The position numbers and the translations under genes were made by a program. Under the pieces are notes generated by a model that was not told the origin of the DNA, ran no database searches, and saw only the letters and a program-made list of their open reading frames with translations. A stretch of 64,000 bases of DNA from Craterostigma plantagineum (Eukaryota; Streptophyta; Magnoliopsida; Lamiales; Linderniaceae), in contig JAPQWV010000300.1 in assembly GCA_027422505.1 (NCBI GenBank), positions 496,001 through 560,000 of the forward strand, given 5' to 3'. Positions within the stretch are counted from its first letter, which is position 1. Each line of letters begins with the position of its first letter. Shown piece after piece: positions 1 through 14,609 of this stretch.

Positions 1-1164
1 TCACAACAGTGTGATTAACGCGGAGATCGAGCTGGATAAAGCAAACAAAGAAATGATATAATCAATACGAATGACTTACATCAAGTGAACCATAACGAGG
101 GAGAAAGGGATAAAATAGAATTTCCAAATAACTGATGATAAACCCTGATGGGAACAACTTTTTCGCCAGTATACATATCTTGGCCTTCATACGATCGAAA
201 ATCAGTGAGTTGGTTCTGCATCATATTGAACACTAAATCATATTTAACCACCAGAAAAAATTGACCTCTAATATATTAGCCAGAAAGTTAAAACCATCAA
301 CAAAATAAAACATTCAATCTCTAATCAAAATCAAGGGTGCAACGAAAACCACGTGGGACGTGATTTCGAACAAACTTCAACGTATCCTGAGTAATAGAGT
401 AAACATTACTTGTATGGATTGAGCAATCTGCGTTGCAAAAGCAGGAGGAAGCTTCAAGTCTTTCACGGTTCTTTTTGCAAACACTGCAATTTCAGTGTCT
501 GCATCTGCGTTAACCAAAAAGCATGAAGGTAAGTTATCACATCATCTATTCAGGCGTAAGAAATCCATCTTTCTTCAACTCAAACTCAAGAGTGAATCCA
601 CTTACGGAACTAATTAGAAACTGAATAAACACACACACACATCAACTTCAATCGGTATCTAATGCTTCAGCAACCGAGAATCGTTTATCTCCATTGAAAC
701 CAGCATTTCCATTTTATCGACGTCATTCATATAAACTTTAACAACTTAAATGTACACAATATCAACATCACTACGACAAGAAACACCGCAACAGAGTCTG
801 CATCTGTGACAACAGAAAGCATAAACGTGAGGAATTAGCTCATGGATTCAGCCGTAAGAAATCTATCTTCCTTCTCAACTCAAAACTCAAGAGTGAATCC
901 ATTTAAGGAACTAATTAGAAACTGCATAAACACAAAGACACACACACACACGCACGCACATTCTCTGACTCCCACACATCAAATTCAATCCGTATCTAAT
1001 GCTTCTGAAACTGAGAATCGTCTATCTCCATTTTTTCAACGTCAATCATATTAACTTCAACAACTTAAGTATACACAATCTCAACATCACTATGACAAGA
1101 AACAACTAGAAAGGCACACCATAAAAAAATTAATTCATATAAGACCAGCAAAATCGTCAATACC

Positions 1165-1809
<645 letters not shown>

Positions 1810-3370
1810 ATTCTCTCCCTTTTCAATATCTGCGCCTTCTTTAGAGAGCATTCCAGCGAACCCGAGAATGAGAGTAATCGTTCGTAAATATCACGAACAT
1901 CCATTGGCCTTCCTTGTAGCACCTACACATAATCCGAATCAAGAATTTCGATCCTACCCCACTTGATTCATTCAACGGCCAATCTTATGTGCAGCTCTGT
2001 TGAACCGACTCGACCTGTCGATTCCCGAAGAGGGACTTCGATGCAACCCCTTCTCCAACAGGATTTTCCTTCTCACCATCGTCTGCTTTTATACCACGCT
2101 AGCGATTTTCGTGAACCCATCGAAGTCTGAGCATTATATACCATACTCAATCCAGACGATACAAACCTTTGCACTCTTCTCCCTTTGGTAGGACCATTTC
2201 CGCCTATGTGTGATTTCCCAGACTCCCCCTGCTATGAAACCCCATAGTCCTGGAATCTGACTGGCTCAAAATATTAAAAACTACGCAACTTTGGGACAAC
2301 GTCACACCACCCAAAATGCGTACCGCTCCGTCAACCATTTTGATCTTCCCCGTTCCAACACACCGAACAACACAACGATATCCATCGGCCCATGGAGATC
2401 GAAAAACCGTTTGCATTTTCCGGAACGCATCAAAATATTCTCTTGGAGAAAACCCGAATTTAATATCCTTCTTCCTGAGAACGAGCGCCATCATTAGAGA
2501 CTGTGAGAACGTCTCTAAGATAAACCGTGTGCTACCTCCGTTGTGGAATTTTCCTAGCCGCTTGTCCTTCTCCTCCAAGTCGGACAATTTCTCCTTACGT
2601 GTCCCAGCTCACCACAATGTAGCATCACATGCCCTTCCCGCCACCTAGATTTGAACCTGCTGCTGTCCCTAAATCCCCTGGCGTATCACCTTCCTTTATG
2701 ATTCACTCTGAAAAATAGTCAACGGTCGACTATTACCATAATTTGACCGCCTTCTCTTTTCTTGCTCCAAAAGAGTTGACTCCACCATCCACCGTCTGCG
2801 CCGTCTCGTACCGGATGGTTGTGATCAAATTATCACCCGAATCAGGAAGCGAGGTAAGAAGCAAGAGGGCCTTACTTCTTCCTCTCTGACACATCTTGAC
2901 CCCAAAATTTCCGTCATTTACTCCGACTTTTTCTCGTCTCCCATCAAAGCTTATCACCCTAGCCTTGACAAATGAGCACATCCTTCACTCTTCTCTGCCG
3001 CAGAGTGAAACCTCCCGCACCAGCACATTGTCGCACTTTGCTGTCATCCGTCGTTATTATCCTTGCAGAGATTTAACAGCCCGGCCCAAATAGTACTGAT
3101 CAGATATTTCCCAAGAAAGCCTAACGACCTGCCTCACAGCACTATTGCCATAACTCGCCAAAACTGCACCGCCGCACAAGCTCCGCCCACACCGAGCATC
3201 CCATCAACGATAACCATCTTGTACCATTATTTCTAGCACAAGGCATTACCTCGTTGAACCTCGCTCTGACACTGGCTCCCCCCGATCGACGTTCCCTTCT
3301 GATATCTTTTCTGATGTGGAAGATCAGACACAGCTGCAACCACAGAGCATACTCAGAATATCAATTAGGG

Positions 3371-3385
3371 TTGGCTCTGATACCA
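3371..3385 (-). other. Primer-binding site of LARD-like element
   Basis: The complement reads TGGTATCAGAGCCAA, the standard plant initiator-Met tRNA primer-binding sequence, two bases inside the LTR. It fixes the element's orientation. Confidence 0.9.
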
Positions 3386-3387
3386 CT

Positions 3388-3758
3388 TGTTGGGGTTGAG
3401 TGGTAAATATTTAATTTCGGGCCAGCGGTAGTTGTATTTGGACCCGCGACAATTTATCGGGATATTAATTAAAGTCGAAATGACACAGAGAGAACACCGA
3501 AATTTTTACGTGGTTCGGCCAATACCGCCTACATCCACGAAGAGACAATAGTTTTACTATATTGGAGAATATTACACCGTACAAAATAACGCTCGTGTTT
3601 AAACCCAAAAAAAACCCGAGACTCCTTACCAACCCGGGTAATGTTTTTGTACCCACTCTCTATTACCACAGTAAAACTGTACCCGCTCTCACCCTTATCC
3701 ACCCGGACAAGATTTCCTTTTTTTTCTTTTCTTTCTCATTTTCTCTCTCTCTCACTTC

Positions 3759-3833
<75 letters not shown>

Positions 3834-3996
3834 CTCTCTTTCTCTCTCGTGGGGTTTTGGGGGTGTGATTTCACTCCATCATCATATGCCTATATATAGG
3901 CAATTATTGAGCTAAAAACCAACACACATTACGTCATTGCAAATGTCATTGGAGTAAGTCTCCAACTTTGCTTCTTTATATGTTGAAAAATCAACA
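3388..3996 (-). repeat. 5' LTR of the LARD-like element
   Basis: Upstream LTR in element orientation, 609 bp. It has a shorter, interrupted CT tract (about 3762-3829) and a TATA-like palindrome at about 3889-3900. Confidence 0.88.
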
Positions 3997-4259
3997 ATAC
4001 CCACCTGAGGGATTCCAAGTGAAAGCATCTCTGTGCTGCCCAAACGTATGGGTACAAGATTTTCCGCAGCGGGTCTGTGAATATTCAATTCAACGAATTC
4101 AAATTCACTAAAATAACCCACGCAAAATGCATTTCTAAGAAAAAGGAGGAATTGGGGTTTATTTCAGCTGATTACATCCGAAACTTGACGGGGCTCTTCG
4201 CCGTACTCCAACCCGAATGTGATTTCATAGCTCTTAAACACTAAATCTCATGGCCACAG

Positions 4260-4990
4260 TTTGATGCAAGCTCAAATGGGAAAAGGCAAATACAAATCGA
4301 ATATGAGAACTTAGAATGAGAAACAGTTATGATATATCTGATTCAACGACTCGATCGAATGACTCGATCGTTACAGAGAGAATGGGAGAAAGAGGAATAG
4401 AGTCAATACCCTAATACACGCAACAATGTTCTGAATAATTCCCAAAAACATAAACAATATATAAAGAAGAAACTTGATTGTGAATTCTAGTTGATTAGCG
4501 CGCATTCAGTTAAACTCGTCACTGAGCCCGACGTTTTATTTTTGTGTGGTAACACTCCTCCCTTAGAATAACTCTTGACCTCAAGAGTTGGTGAAGCTGG
4601 AAAGTGCTGTAGCAGAACGAACCAATCTCCGAGGTGCTATATCCTTTGGAGAGGCGTTTAACCTCTACTAATCAACACCTGAGACACCCGCATGTCTGAG
4701 ACTCGATCTTGCACAGAACTTGATAGGTAATGTACTTGCAAGCCACTTGACATGTTGACATTCTTCCATACAAAATTCAAGCTCAAGAGAATAACCACGT
4801 GGTCCATTCCGTTGGCAGCTACAAAATCAGCGGGGTTCCTGGCATATTCAATCATCATACCCCAATTAAATCTCAAGTAATAACCAGAGTCCTAGAAATC
4901 CTAACAATTGCCTCAACGTTTCTTGTGTTGGCCCGTCTACCATAGCTTGAACCTTGTTAGAATCTGCTGAAACAACCCCTTCCATTATAA
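4260..4990 (-). mobile_element. Degenerate Ty3-gypsy remnant
   Basis: On the complement, about 4875-4990 reads as the Ty3-gypsy RT C-terminal region. There is a K-V-x-A-M-V-D-G-P-T stretch followed by LLGFLGL, and after a frameshift by GYYLRF, matching the usual pattern of ...WPTP...LRGFLGLTGYYRRF. The rest (an open frame at 4658-4876 and below) is not clearly alignable by eye. It fades into AT-rich sequence that may be an LTR tail, and no LTR boundary could be set. The right side is cut by the copia fragment at about 4990. Family assignment rests on this short motif run only. Confidence 0.5.
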
Positions 4991-6610
4991 GAAGGGTTTT
5001 AAAATTGTTCTAGAGTCTGATAAGGTGATTGTAACCCAAAACAGTATGTTCGTTGGGAAAGGGTACTCTAGTGATGGTATGTTCAAGTTAAGTATTAATG
5101 AAATAAAAGCTACATTTGCTTATACTGTTGAGCACTCTTCTTCTTTATGGCATGCTAGATTAGGGCATTTAAATTATCAATATATGAATCATATGTCAAA
5201 GCATGGTTATATTTCATACTACAATAATCATGATAAAAATGTGAAATATGTGTTGAAGCAAAAATGACAAAGAAACATTTCCCTAAAGTTGAAAGGAATA
5301 CTGAACTTTTAGAACTTGTGCATTCGGATATATGTGAATTAAATGGTGTACCAACCAGAGGAGGAAAGAGATACTTTGTAACATTTATAGATGACTATTC
5401 TCGCAACACTCTCGTTTATTTAATGAGAACAAAGGATGAAGCTTTTGAAAAATTCAAAGAGTACAAGTCCATTGTCGAAAATCAAAAGGGCAAGAAAATT
5501 AAAGTTCTTCGTAGTGACAGGGGTGGTGAATATTTTTCCGATTTATTCTCCATGTACTGCGAAGAAAATGGTATAGTCCATCAAAGAACAGCCCCCTATA
5601 CACCCAACAAAATGGTTTAGCCGAAAGAAAAAATCGTACTTTAGTTGATATGGTGAATAGTATGTTGCTATATGCAAAATTACCTCAGGATTTATGGGGT
5701 GAAGCATTATTGACTTCGTGTCATATTCATAATAGAATTCTTGCAAAGAAATTCAAGAAATCACCGTACGAATTATGGAACTATGGCCGAAAACCAAACT
5801 TGAATTATTTTAAAGTGTGGGGGTGTGTTGCATTTTATAAAGTATCTGATCCTCACCAGTACAAAGTTAGGGCCGAGGGGCATTAAAGGAGTTTTTGTTG
5901 GTTATGCACAAAACTCGAAAGCTTATAGAATACTTGATTTAAATTCTAATATTATTGTTGAATCTATACATGTTGAATTTTTTGAAAATAAATTTGTTAC
6001 TACTGGAAGTACAAGTGAGAAACAAAGTGATGAAACTCCTATTATTGGCCACAAGAGAAAGAATCATACAGATTCTACTCGAAATAAGACGGAGTCAAAG
6101 AATAAGAAAAGAAAAATATGTAGATTATGACTTTATTTCTCCCGACTCCATTGTATTTCTATTAAAAGGGAATAGAACCAATGTCTTAAATAAAATACCA
6201 ATTCTACTTAACATAGAAGAAGATCCTAACACATTTGATGAAGCAATAGCTTCTAGAGATGCATCTTTTTGGAAAGAAGCAATAGATGATGAGATGGACT
6301 CAATTATGTCCAATAACACATGGATGTTGGTAGATCTACCAAATGGTTCTCAACCTATAGGATGTAAATGGGTGTTTAGATGGAAGTTCAATACGGATGG
6401 TTCTATCCAGACCTTCAAAGCAAGATTAGTTGCAAAAGGTTTTAAACAAAAAGAGGGAGTAGACTATTTTGATACGTATGCTCCTGTAGCTAGAATCACT
6501 TCGATTAGAACTCTTATGGCATTGGCTTCAATTGTTACATGTCCATAAAAAATGGATGTTAAAACTGCCTTTTTGAATTGGGAGTCAAAGAGGAAGTATA
6601 CATGGAACAA

Positions 6611-7676
6611 CAGGGCCGGCTCATCATAATTCGGGGCCTAAAGCAAATTTTAAATATGAGACCCTTCTTGTTGATAATGTATTTTTTTATCAACTTAGAA
6701 CACTCATTCTCATTTATATGGGATTAAGAACTAGGCTTGACAGTAGGGCGCTGCAGGGGTGGGGGATTAATCCCTATTTCCACCACAACACATGTCGATC
6801 CCGCCCCATCTCGCTAATCGAACGAGGGTGTCCACGAGCATTTATTGAAGGGTTTTCCCAAGTAGAATCCCACATCACATTAATTTTTACATTTTTTTTT
6901 ATGTAATGGTGGACCTGCGGAAAATTTTGAACTAGATTTGTCGCGATATTCTCACATGAATCGATACGAATGAATGAAAGTTAAGATATATGATTTTAAA
7001 AATTGTATAGAATGTAAGACGTAAGATAGAAAAAAAAGGATACATTACAATTTTGAATACTAATAAGATAGTTCAGTAAATTATATGTAACGTACGGATC
7101 CTCGAGAACGGGCCGGGGAGTATGATCCTCGTCCCTACCCCATCCCTGCCAACGGGGAGAAAAATATTTGCCGCTCGCTACCCCACGGGAAATTCTCACT
7201 CGTTCAGGGAAGATTCCCACAAGGACGAAAAATCCCCTCCCCATTGTCAAAACCAACTACCGCGAGCTATAACCCTTAAAGTTTATCGAAGTTGATATTA
7301 ATCTTTTTTTAAAAGAAAAATATTGGGTCTCCTTAATTAGAGTGTTTTCAAGAACAATATTCTTTAAATGTTTTTTTTAGTTCTAAAATAACTATTTCCC
7401 ATTTATATCTAAACACTATCAACTATCAGTGGATTCATAAATTTTTAAGCAATAAAGTTATCTTGGGTCTCTACGTTCCTTAAAATATTTTATTGATCTC
7501 GGATTTTTATTACTGCTTATTTCATCATAACAATAATTTCAAGCAATGAAAACAAGTGAAATGGACTTTTTAACTAACTAAATATTATTTATTATGATAT
7601 ATTTTTAATTTGGGGGCCCTAAAATTTTCGGGCCTAAAACCCTTGCTTCACTTGCTTTACCCAAAAGCCGGCCCTG
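6611..7676. mobile_element. Non-autonomous hAT-superfamily element
   Basis: Terminal inverted repeats CAGGGCCGGCT are perfect over 11 bp. The insert is flanked by an exact 8-bp target duplication TGGAACAA (6603-6610 and 7677-7684), the hallmark of hAT insertion. The 1066-bp interior is AT-rich, with GC-rich patches around 6735-6870 and 7095-7255, and has no recognisable transposase. It interrupts the copia RT at the codons for Met-Glu-Gln-Pro-Glu-Gly; removing the element plus one target copy rejoins that motif in frame. The insertion is therefore younger than the copia. Confidence 0.92.
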
Positions 7677-9389
7677 TGGAACAACCCGAAGGTTTCATAC
7701 TTCCCGGAAATGAAAATAAAGTATGCAGATTAATTAAGTCACTATATGGGCTTAAACACAAGCTCCAAAGCAATGGCATGAAAAATTTGATTCAGCCATT
7801 ATTTCACATGGTTTTAGACATAACGGAGCCGACAAGTGTATTTACTCCAAATTCACCAAAGACTATGGAGTAATAATCTGTCTTTATGTGGATGATTTGC
7901 TCATTTTCAGCACAAATATGTGTGGAATAAATGATACGAAGAAGTATTTAACTTCTATTTTCAAGATGAAAGACTTAAATCACGTAGATACAATTTGGGC
8001 ATCAAAGTCAATAGACATGATATGGGCTTCGTACTTAGTCAAAGCCATTATATTGAAAAGTTACTTGATAAGTTCAAGCATCTGAATATAAAAGAAGTTA
8101 ACACTCCATTTGATAGGAGCGTAAAATTAACCGAAAATGACGGACAAATAATTGCACAACTGGAATATGCTAGTGCAATTGGATGTATCATGTACGCCAT
8201 GCACTGTACAAGGCCTGACATAGCTTACGCTGTGTGTAAGTTATCAAGATATACGAGTAGGCCTAGTATGAGTCATTGGAAAGCTGTTGGAAGGGTCCTT
8301 GGTTATCTCAAAAAGACTAAAGATCATGGATTATTTTACTCATATTATCCAACAGTTTTAGAAGGTTTTCCGATGCAAGTTGGATCACTAATGTAAGTGA
8401 TAGTAAAGCTACATCTGGTTGGATGGTTATGCTAGGAGGTGGTGCTATAAGTTGGGCATCCAAGAAACAAGCTTGCATTTCACATTCCACTATGGAATCG
8501 GAATTTATAGCCTTAGCTGCGGCAGGCAAGGAAGCTGAATGGCTTAGAAATTTATTAATTGATATAGAGTTGGCCACAACCAGCAACAGCCATTTCTTTG
8601 TACTGTGATAGCGAAGCTACAATGTCTAGAGCATATAACGAAATTTATAATGGAAAGTCTAGACATATTAGCCTAAGGCATGAATATTATAAGAGAGTTG
8701 ATTGGTAACGGAGTCATTACAATAATTTATGTAAAATCTGCAAATAACTTAGCAGATCCTCTTACCAAGCCATTATCAAGAGATTTGGTAAGGAGTACCA
8801 CAAGAGGAATGGGTTTGAAATCCCTTTTATTATACTATGATAGCGGGAACCCATCTTTGTATTAGTAACCTCTAAATTACAAAGATTAATGGGTAAAAAC
8901 AAGTTATTAAAAATGTCTTGTATTACTAGTTGACCCATTCTAGAGTACCAGATACTAGTATTGTCCATTGCGAAAATAGAGGGTGAGTGAAGCTGTTAAT
9001 GGAGTACAAATCTGAAATGTTCAAGCAATGAAGACATAATATAATGTAACTCCACCTATATAAACATCGAAGTGGTGCCGCTTCAGTAAGAAAATTGGGA
9101 ACCTTCTTGTAAATGTTTATTAAAAGGATGGCGCACATGGCCGTAAAAGTGCTAAAAGTTGTTGTACGCCTCAGATATTTGAATTAATAAGTATTATGTG
9201 CGTTATATCTTTAAATCTGATAAAAGGACTATGTGGTTTAATCCGCGGACACCAACATCTCCATTAGAATTTTAAGATTTGTTCGCTAATTGAAGGTTTA
9301 AATCGAGAGATACCTTCTTGTGCTCATAATATTTTTGTGCGAGAATGGTTAAAAGAAATAATACTACACTCCTAAAACTAGTGGGGGAT

Positions 9390-10524
<1,135 letters not shown>

Positions 10525-10602
10525 TTTCCTAAGTGTGTACGAGTTCGGTGATGCTTTGATGTGAATGATGTGTTTGTATTATTTAGCTTTCCCTCGATAG
10601 CG

Positions 10603-10610
10603 TATTTATA
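10603..10610 (-). promoter_or_regulatory. TATA box of peroxidase pseudogene
   Basis: The complement reads TATAAATA, about 80 bp upstream of the ATG. The sequence just beyond it is duplicated at 15537-15566. Confidence 0.55.
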
Positions 10611-10771
10611 GGCGCAATATACGTTGCCATTGATGCATGTGAGTGAAAATCTTTTGCTGGCACAATCATGACAACGTGCGAACATGTAACTGTTAAGAGT
10701 TTATGGCAATGAATGTTACTACATAGAAGCGGGTGGGTGATATATATGTGCATATTCAGCGACAGAATCAG

Positions 10772-11262
10772 AAGAGGCGATTATTAGCTGAGATGGAGAC
10801 TTTTAAGATCCCTCCTAATGTTGTTACTTATAACATGCTAGTGGATTCATTTTGTAAGGAAGGTATGGTGGAAGAGGCTGAAGATGTTATTCATATTGTC
10901 TCGTAAAGGTGTCAATCCTAATATCATCACGTACAGTTCTTTGATCGACGGGTATTGCTTGCGTGGAGTAATGGACAAAGCGAGGCAAGCATTCGATTCT
11001 GCACTACGTTTGGGGCTCAAACCTTCTGTAAACACCTATAGTATATTGATGAATGCGTACTGCAAAAAGGGAGATGTACACGAAGCTTGGCATCTCTTTC
11101 ATGAATTCCACGTAAGGGGTTGGAGTACATGATTGTCTCTTACAATACCATGCTACATGGACTGCTTCGTGCGATGAGATACTACGATGGTTTCAAACTC
11201 TTCGAAGACATGCGCGCTAGGAAAATGGAACCCGACGTATTCACATTGAATATTATGTTGCA
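10772..11262 (+). pseudogene. Pentatricopeptide repeat (PPR) gene fragment
   Basis: Several degenerate P-class PPR units can be read on the plus strand: PPNVVTYNMLVDSFCKEG from about 10810, then after a frameshift near 10885 PNIITYSSLIDGYCLRG and PSVNTYSILMNAYCKKG. After a second shift near 11125 it reads IVSYNTMLHGLL and PDVFTLNIML. PPR proteins are organellar RNA-binding proteins usually several hundred residues long with a targeting peptide. Here both ends are missing. The right end stops mid-repeat at about 11260, where RRP40 sequence begins on the other strand. It is a piece captured by rearrangement, not a working gene. Confidence 0.85.
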
Positions 11263-12782
11263 TGAGAGTGTTTGAGACGAGAATAATAACCGAAGGATTA
11301 GCAGCATTGACCCAAACACGGCCGTTCAGACCAACAGCAATCTCAAAAGCAAGCTTCTTCCCAAGACCCTCAAGAATCGGACAAGGTGGATTACTCAGCA
11401 GCCTAACGTAGAAATAAATTTATTAACTTTGTGTAAAATCACATACAGATTTTGACAGAGAACGTAATAGTATTTTACTCACATTCTTGACAATCCCGTC
11501 GATGATTCGAACATAAATCCTTCTTTAAGCAGTCCATAATCTGCTGCTTTACCACTAGCTGCAGAGAACAAGTGATTCAGAAATTTTTCGTAAGTTTGGT
11601 TTGAGAAGCGAATAAAATATGCACCGACCGACCATCCATGCATGAAAGCTCGGGATTCATGCCAAGATTCGCCTTAACAATACGTACGTAAAGCAAAGTG
11701 CCCACCTGTAAAGAAATAGATGAATATTGAAGCATGCAGTTCTATTAGTCAACCTTGAGCTGAAACATTGTATAAGATATAGACCTCGAACTTTGGGATG
11801 TTTCTCCTTGTACCGCCATCAAAAGCAAGCACGGGCAAAAGTGCCAGTATGGGACCTTTTATATCGACGATGAAATTCTGTTGTAAATTGTAATTGTTAG
11901 GAGTTCGATTATTGGACGCACAGATGAACGAATAAGGCGGTAAAAACTACATGGTAAAATAAAATTCGCAAGACACGTAATTTCAGAGGCCCGGGATGAG
12001 AATCAGTGGAATTCATATACAGAAAACATGACCATAAAGTGTGATTGAAATGATTTCTTCTAGAAAAAAGAATACTTACATCTGATCTTGCATCAACCAC
12101 AATTCCAAGGACATTATCCCCAACATTTGGTACGTACTGCAAAGAACGACAGATGAAAAACTAACTTGATCTGACATGACGTAATAACGACTTAGTTAAT
12201 TACTCACACGCTTATGGGAGCTTTCAACCCAATACTTGTTTGGCTTCGAGAATCTCAACGTCCCTGCCTTCAGAACTGATATAACATCACCGTCCTGCAT
12301 AATTTCATCATAAAACCAATATTGCACCCTAAAACCAGACAATTCTATTCCTAATATGATTAACAACTAACATCTTGAAAAATAATTCAGCTTTATGCCG
12401 TATGTACTTATGAAACAATAAAAAGAAACTACATATAACACCTTGAGAGATCGTCACACCAAAGGAACGAAGTCTCAGTAATAGAAACCTCACAGAACAT
12501 TAAAAAAAAAAAAAACCCAGCTTTTGGAGAATGATATCACACTATACTAATTCATAGCAAGTAAGCTGCGGCCACATTCAGAACTGAGATTGAGAGAAAC
12601 AAAAATCTATGGAACAAAACCTGCAGAAGACCACTGCCAATCTTAACGGTCGAATTAGCCATTTTGGACAAGTCAAGCACCACATCCCCCGGAAACACTG
12701 ACGGAATCAGAGCGGGGTCAGAGGGGCCGACCGACCCCCCGGCGGCCGGCGCTACAAGGGTGGTGGTTGATGGCGTCGACAT
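11153..12782 (-). CDS. RRP40: Exosome core subunit RRP40, with chimeric C-terminus
   Basis: Seven exons with GT-AG junctions: 12621-12782, 12208-12294, 12080-12136, 11785-11877, 11633-11705, 11483-11558, 11153-11402. Together they give 798 nt, an open 265-codon frame. Visible family blocks are FPGDVVLDLSKM (N-terminal domain), LRFSKPNKYWVESSHKRYVP and LGIVVDARSD (S1 domain), PVLAFDGGTRRNIPKFEVG, and the KH region (SGKAADYGLLKEGFMFE ... GKKLAFEIAVGLNGRVWVNA). RRP40 (EXOSC3) is a cap protein of the RNA exosome, acting in nuclear and cytoplasmic 3'-5' RNA decay and rRNA processing. Homology stops near residue 230 (VSNTLM). The last 35 residues come from the antisense strand of the adjoining PPR fragment. 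Whether the protein works is unknown: the KH fold is nearly complete but the native tail is lost. The start ATG is the only one upstream of FPGDVV in frame. Confidence 0.9.
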
Positions 12783-13243
12783 TGGTATTCTTTTTAAGAA
12801 GATTCGTATGAGCTTTAAGAGGAAGGAAGCTGATTAGAAAAGAAACCTAAATTGTCCTCTTAGTGGGCTGAATATTTTATTGGGCTATATCTGAAAAATA
12901 ATAATAACAGTTACATAGGCCCATTCCAATTAAACTTATCTATTAATATTGGTTATTTTCATTGTCAAGAATTAACTTTAAATTAAAGAAACGAACTAAA
13001 TTTTATTATTAATAATAATTTTAATATAATTATTCTCTAATAAATTAATAAAATAATTAATTTAATTTAATTTCTCTATATTAATTTAAATCTATTTAAT
13101 ATTTTTATGATGAATCATATTCGTAAAAATATTTTACTACAAAAAAGTTAAGTAATCTAACCATAATTTTGTTGCAATTTAAATTCGTAGTAAAAAGACG
13201 TATATTTACAATTTATCATTTTGAATTATGTTAAATAATTTGA
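12783..13243. other. RRP40 5' flank, AT-rich
   Basis: Upstream of the RRP40 ATG. It contains the motif GTGGGCTGAATATTTTATTGGGCT at 12863-12886 (GGGCT and GGGCC motifs are common near plant housekeeping and translation-related promoters). From about 12950 it becomes AT-rich with no gene seen. Confidence 0.4.
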
Positions 13244-14190
13244 ATTTTACTTTTATTTAACCAAAATATGTTCCATTACATTATAAAATTTATTTTCATA
13301 TATAAACTAAACATGTTATGAAACGTCATTTTAAAAGCAATTTTTCAACTCCTTTAAGTTATAATTTCCGACTATGTCAAAGTTATAATATGCTATTTCT
13401 TCTTGTATATGTAATAAGACATTAAGATTTACAAAGAGCTTATGGTTTTTATTATTTTGTTTACAAAGTTATAACTTATAATATTATATTGATTACAATA
13501 TGGAATTAATTTTTATATGTGTACTAAACATCTATGCAAAACGTATATAAGACATTTGGAAGATTAGATAACGGACTAGATGCTGCTTATTATTGTTTTT
13601 TAAATTTATTTTTCGATTCCTAAGTTACAATGTATCATTTTGTCATTGATAACAATATGTAATACATATGCTAAAATGTATAAAACAAACATTTTAATGA
13701 TTATACGAGGAACTAGATGTTTCATATGATTTCAATGTATACTTTGATCTAATTTATTATTTCTTCATTAATTACGATACGCAATTTATTATCAGGTATA
13801 TAATAAACATATTATGTAAAACGTATATAAGAAATCTTCACAATTTTACCACGTACCAAATTTTTCGTATTATTTTGTTTAAACATTTTTTGACCGCCTA
13901 AGTCACGACTTCTGATTCCGTCGCTGCCCGGAAACTAGTAAGAAAACAGCAAAAAGGAGGAAACTGTTGGCGAACTTTGAATGTTACTAATGGCGAAAAG
14001 CAATTAGTTTCATACATAAATCAATTACCACTTGCTGGTCAACGAAGCTCGAAGGAGGAGACGAGGATTTTGCTTCCATTCTCTCTCGCTCGATAGGGTT
14101 TTACAAACAGATAAATCGACTATTTTACCACTCATTACCAATGGGCCGAGACCAATTCCCGATGGGCCTTGCCCAATTATCAGGCGACAT
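13244..14190 (-). repeat. Left arm of large inverted repeat
   Basis: The complement matches 14610-15536 along its length with small differences. From outside in it holds: AT-rich sequence (to about 13925) probably from a transposon beginning CAGCGACGG; a few bases of a second RRP40-like exon; an intron; an RRP40-like first exon (14029-14079); and a promoter segment containing GGGCC motifs. Confidence 0.85.
14029..14079 (-). pseudogene. RRP40-like first exon, left palindrome copy
   Basis: The complement encodes 17 residues, MEAKSSSPPSSFVDQQV, followed by a GTAATT donor. The right arm holds the same exon with one amino-acid difference. The start pattern (acidic/Ser-Pro then VDQ-x-V before a PGD motif) resembles my recollection of plant RRP40 N-termini. 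After an intron and a CTAG acceptor the next eight bases match the start of FPGDVV in the RRP40 gene at 12782. No further exons are present. Confidence 0.6.
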
Positions 14191-14609
14191 AAGCCCAATT
14201 AGTTTTAGGCCCAAACTCAGTAGAAGAGAACTGAACCCAGAATCCAGCTGTGTTTCGTTAGTTAAAAATAAAATATATACGATCTGCAATGAAAATTGCA
14301 ATGGTTGCGTAAGATTTTCCACTGTAATTCTCCGTAGTATTCGCGGGCTTTGTTCTCTGTCTTCACGCTGAGTCTTTTTTCCGGCTCAACCTTTCATCGT
14401 GGGTCGAATCGCATATTTGGATATTCACTGTAATTCCATCATTCTGTAGTACCACTTCATCGTTCTGTAACAACAAAGCGATAGTCACATACCAGTTCGT
14501 ATACACTGCATAACACTTGCGTAAATTTAAATTTTTATCTCTAAATTAATTAGGTCAATAACCATAAAGATTTTCTGACATGGGCTGAAACGTAGCTTAA
14601 AATTGGGCT
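14191..14609. other. Spacer of the inverted repeat
   Basis: About 420 bp not shared between the arms. It includes a plus-strand open frame (14141-14371, overlapping the arm) that I do not recognise, and sequence resembling 5' leader DNA. No gene is assigned. Confidence 0.5.

Noticed and set aside
2204..2587. 127-codon minus-strand open frame inside the LARD-like element
   Set aside because: No gag or other retroelement motif is recognisable; kept only as a note within the element.
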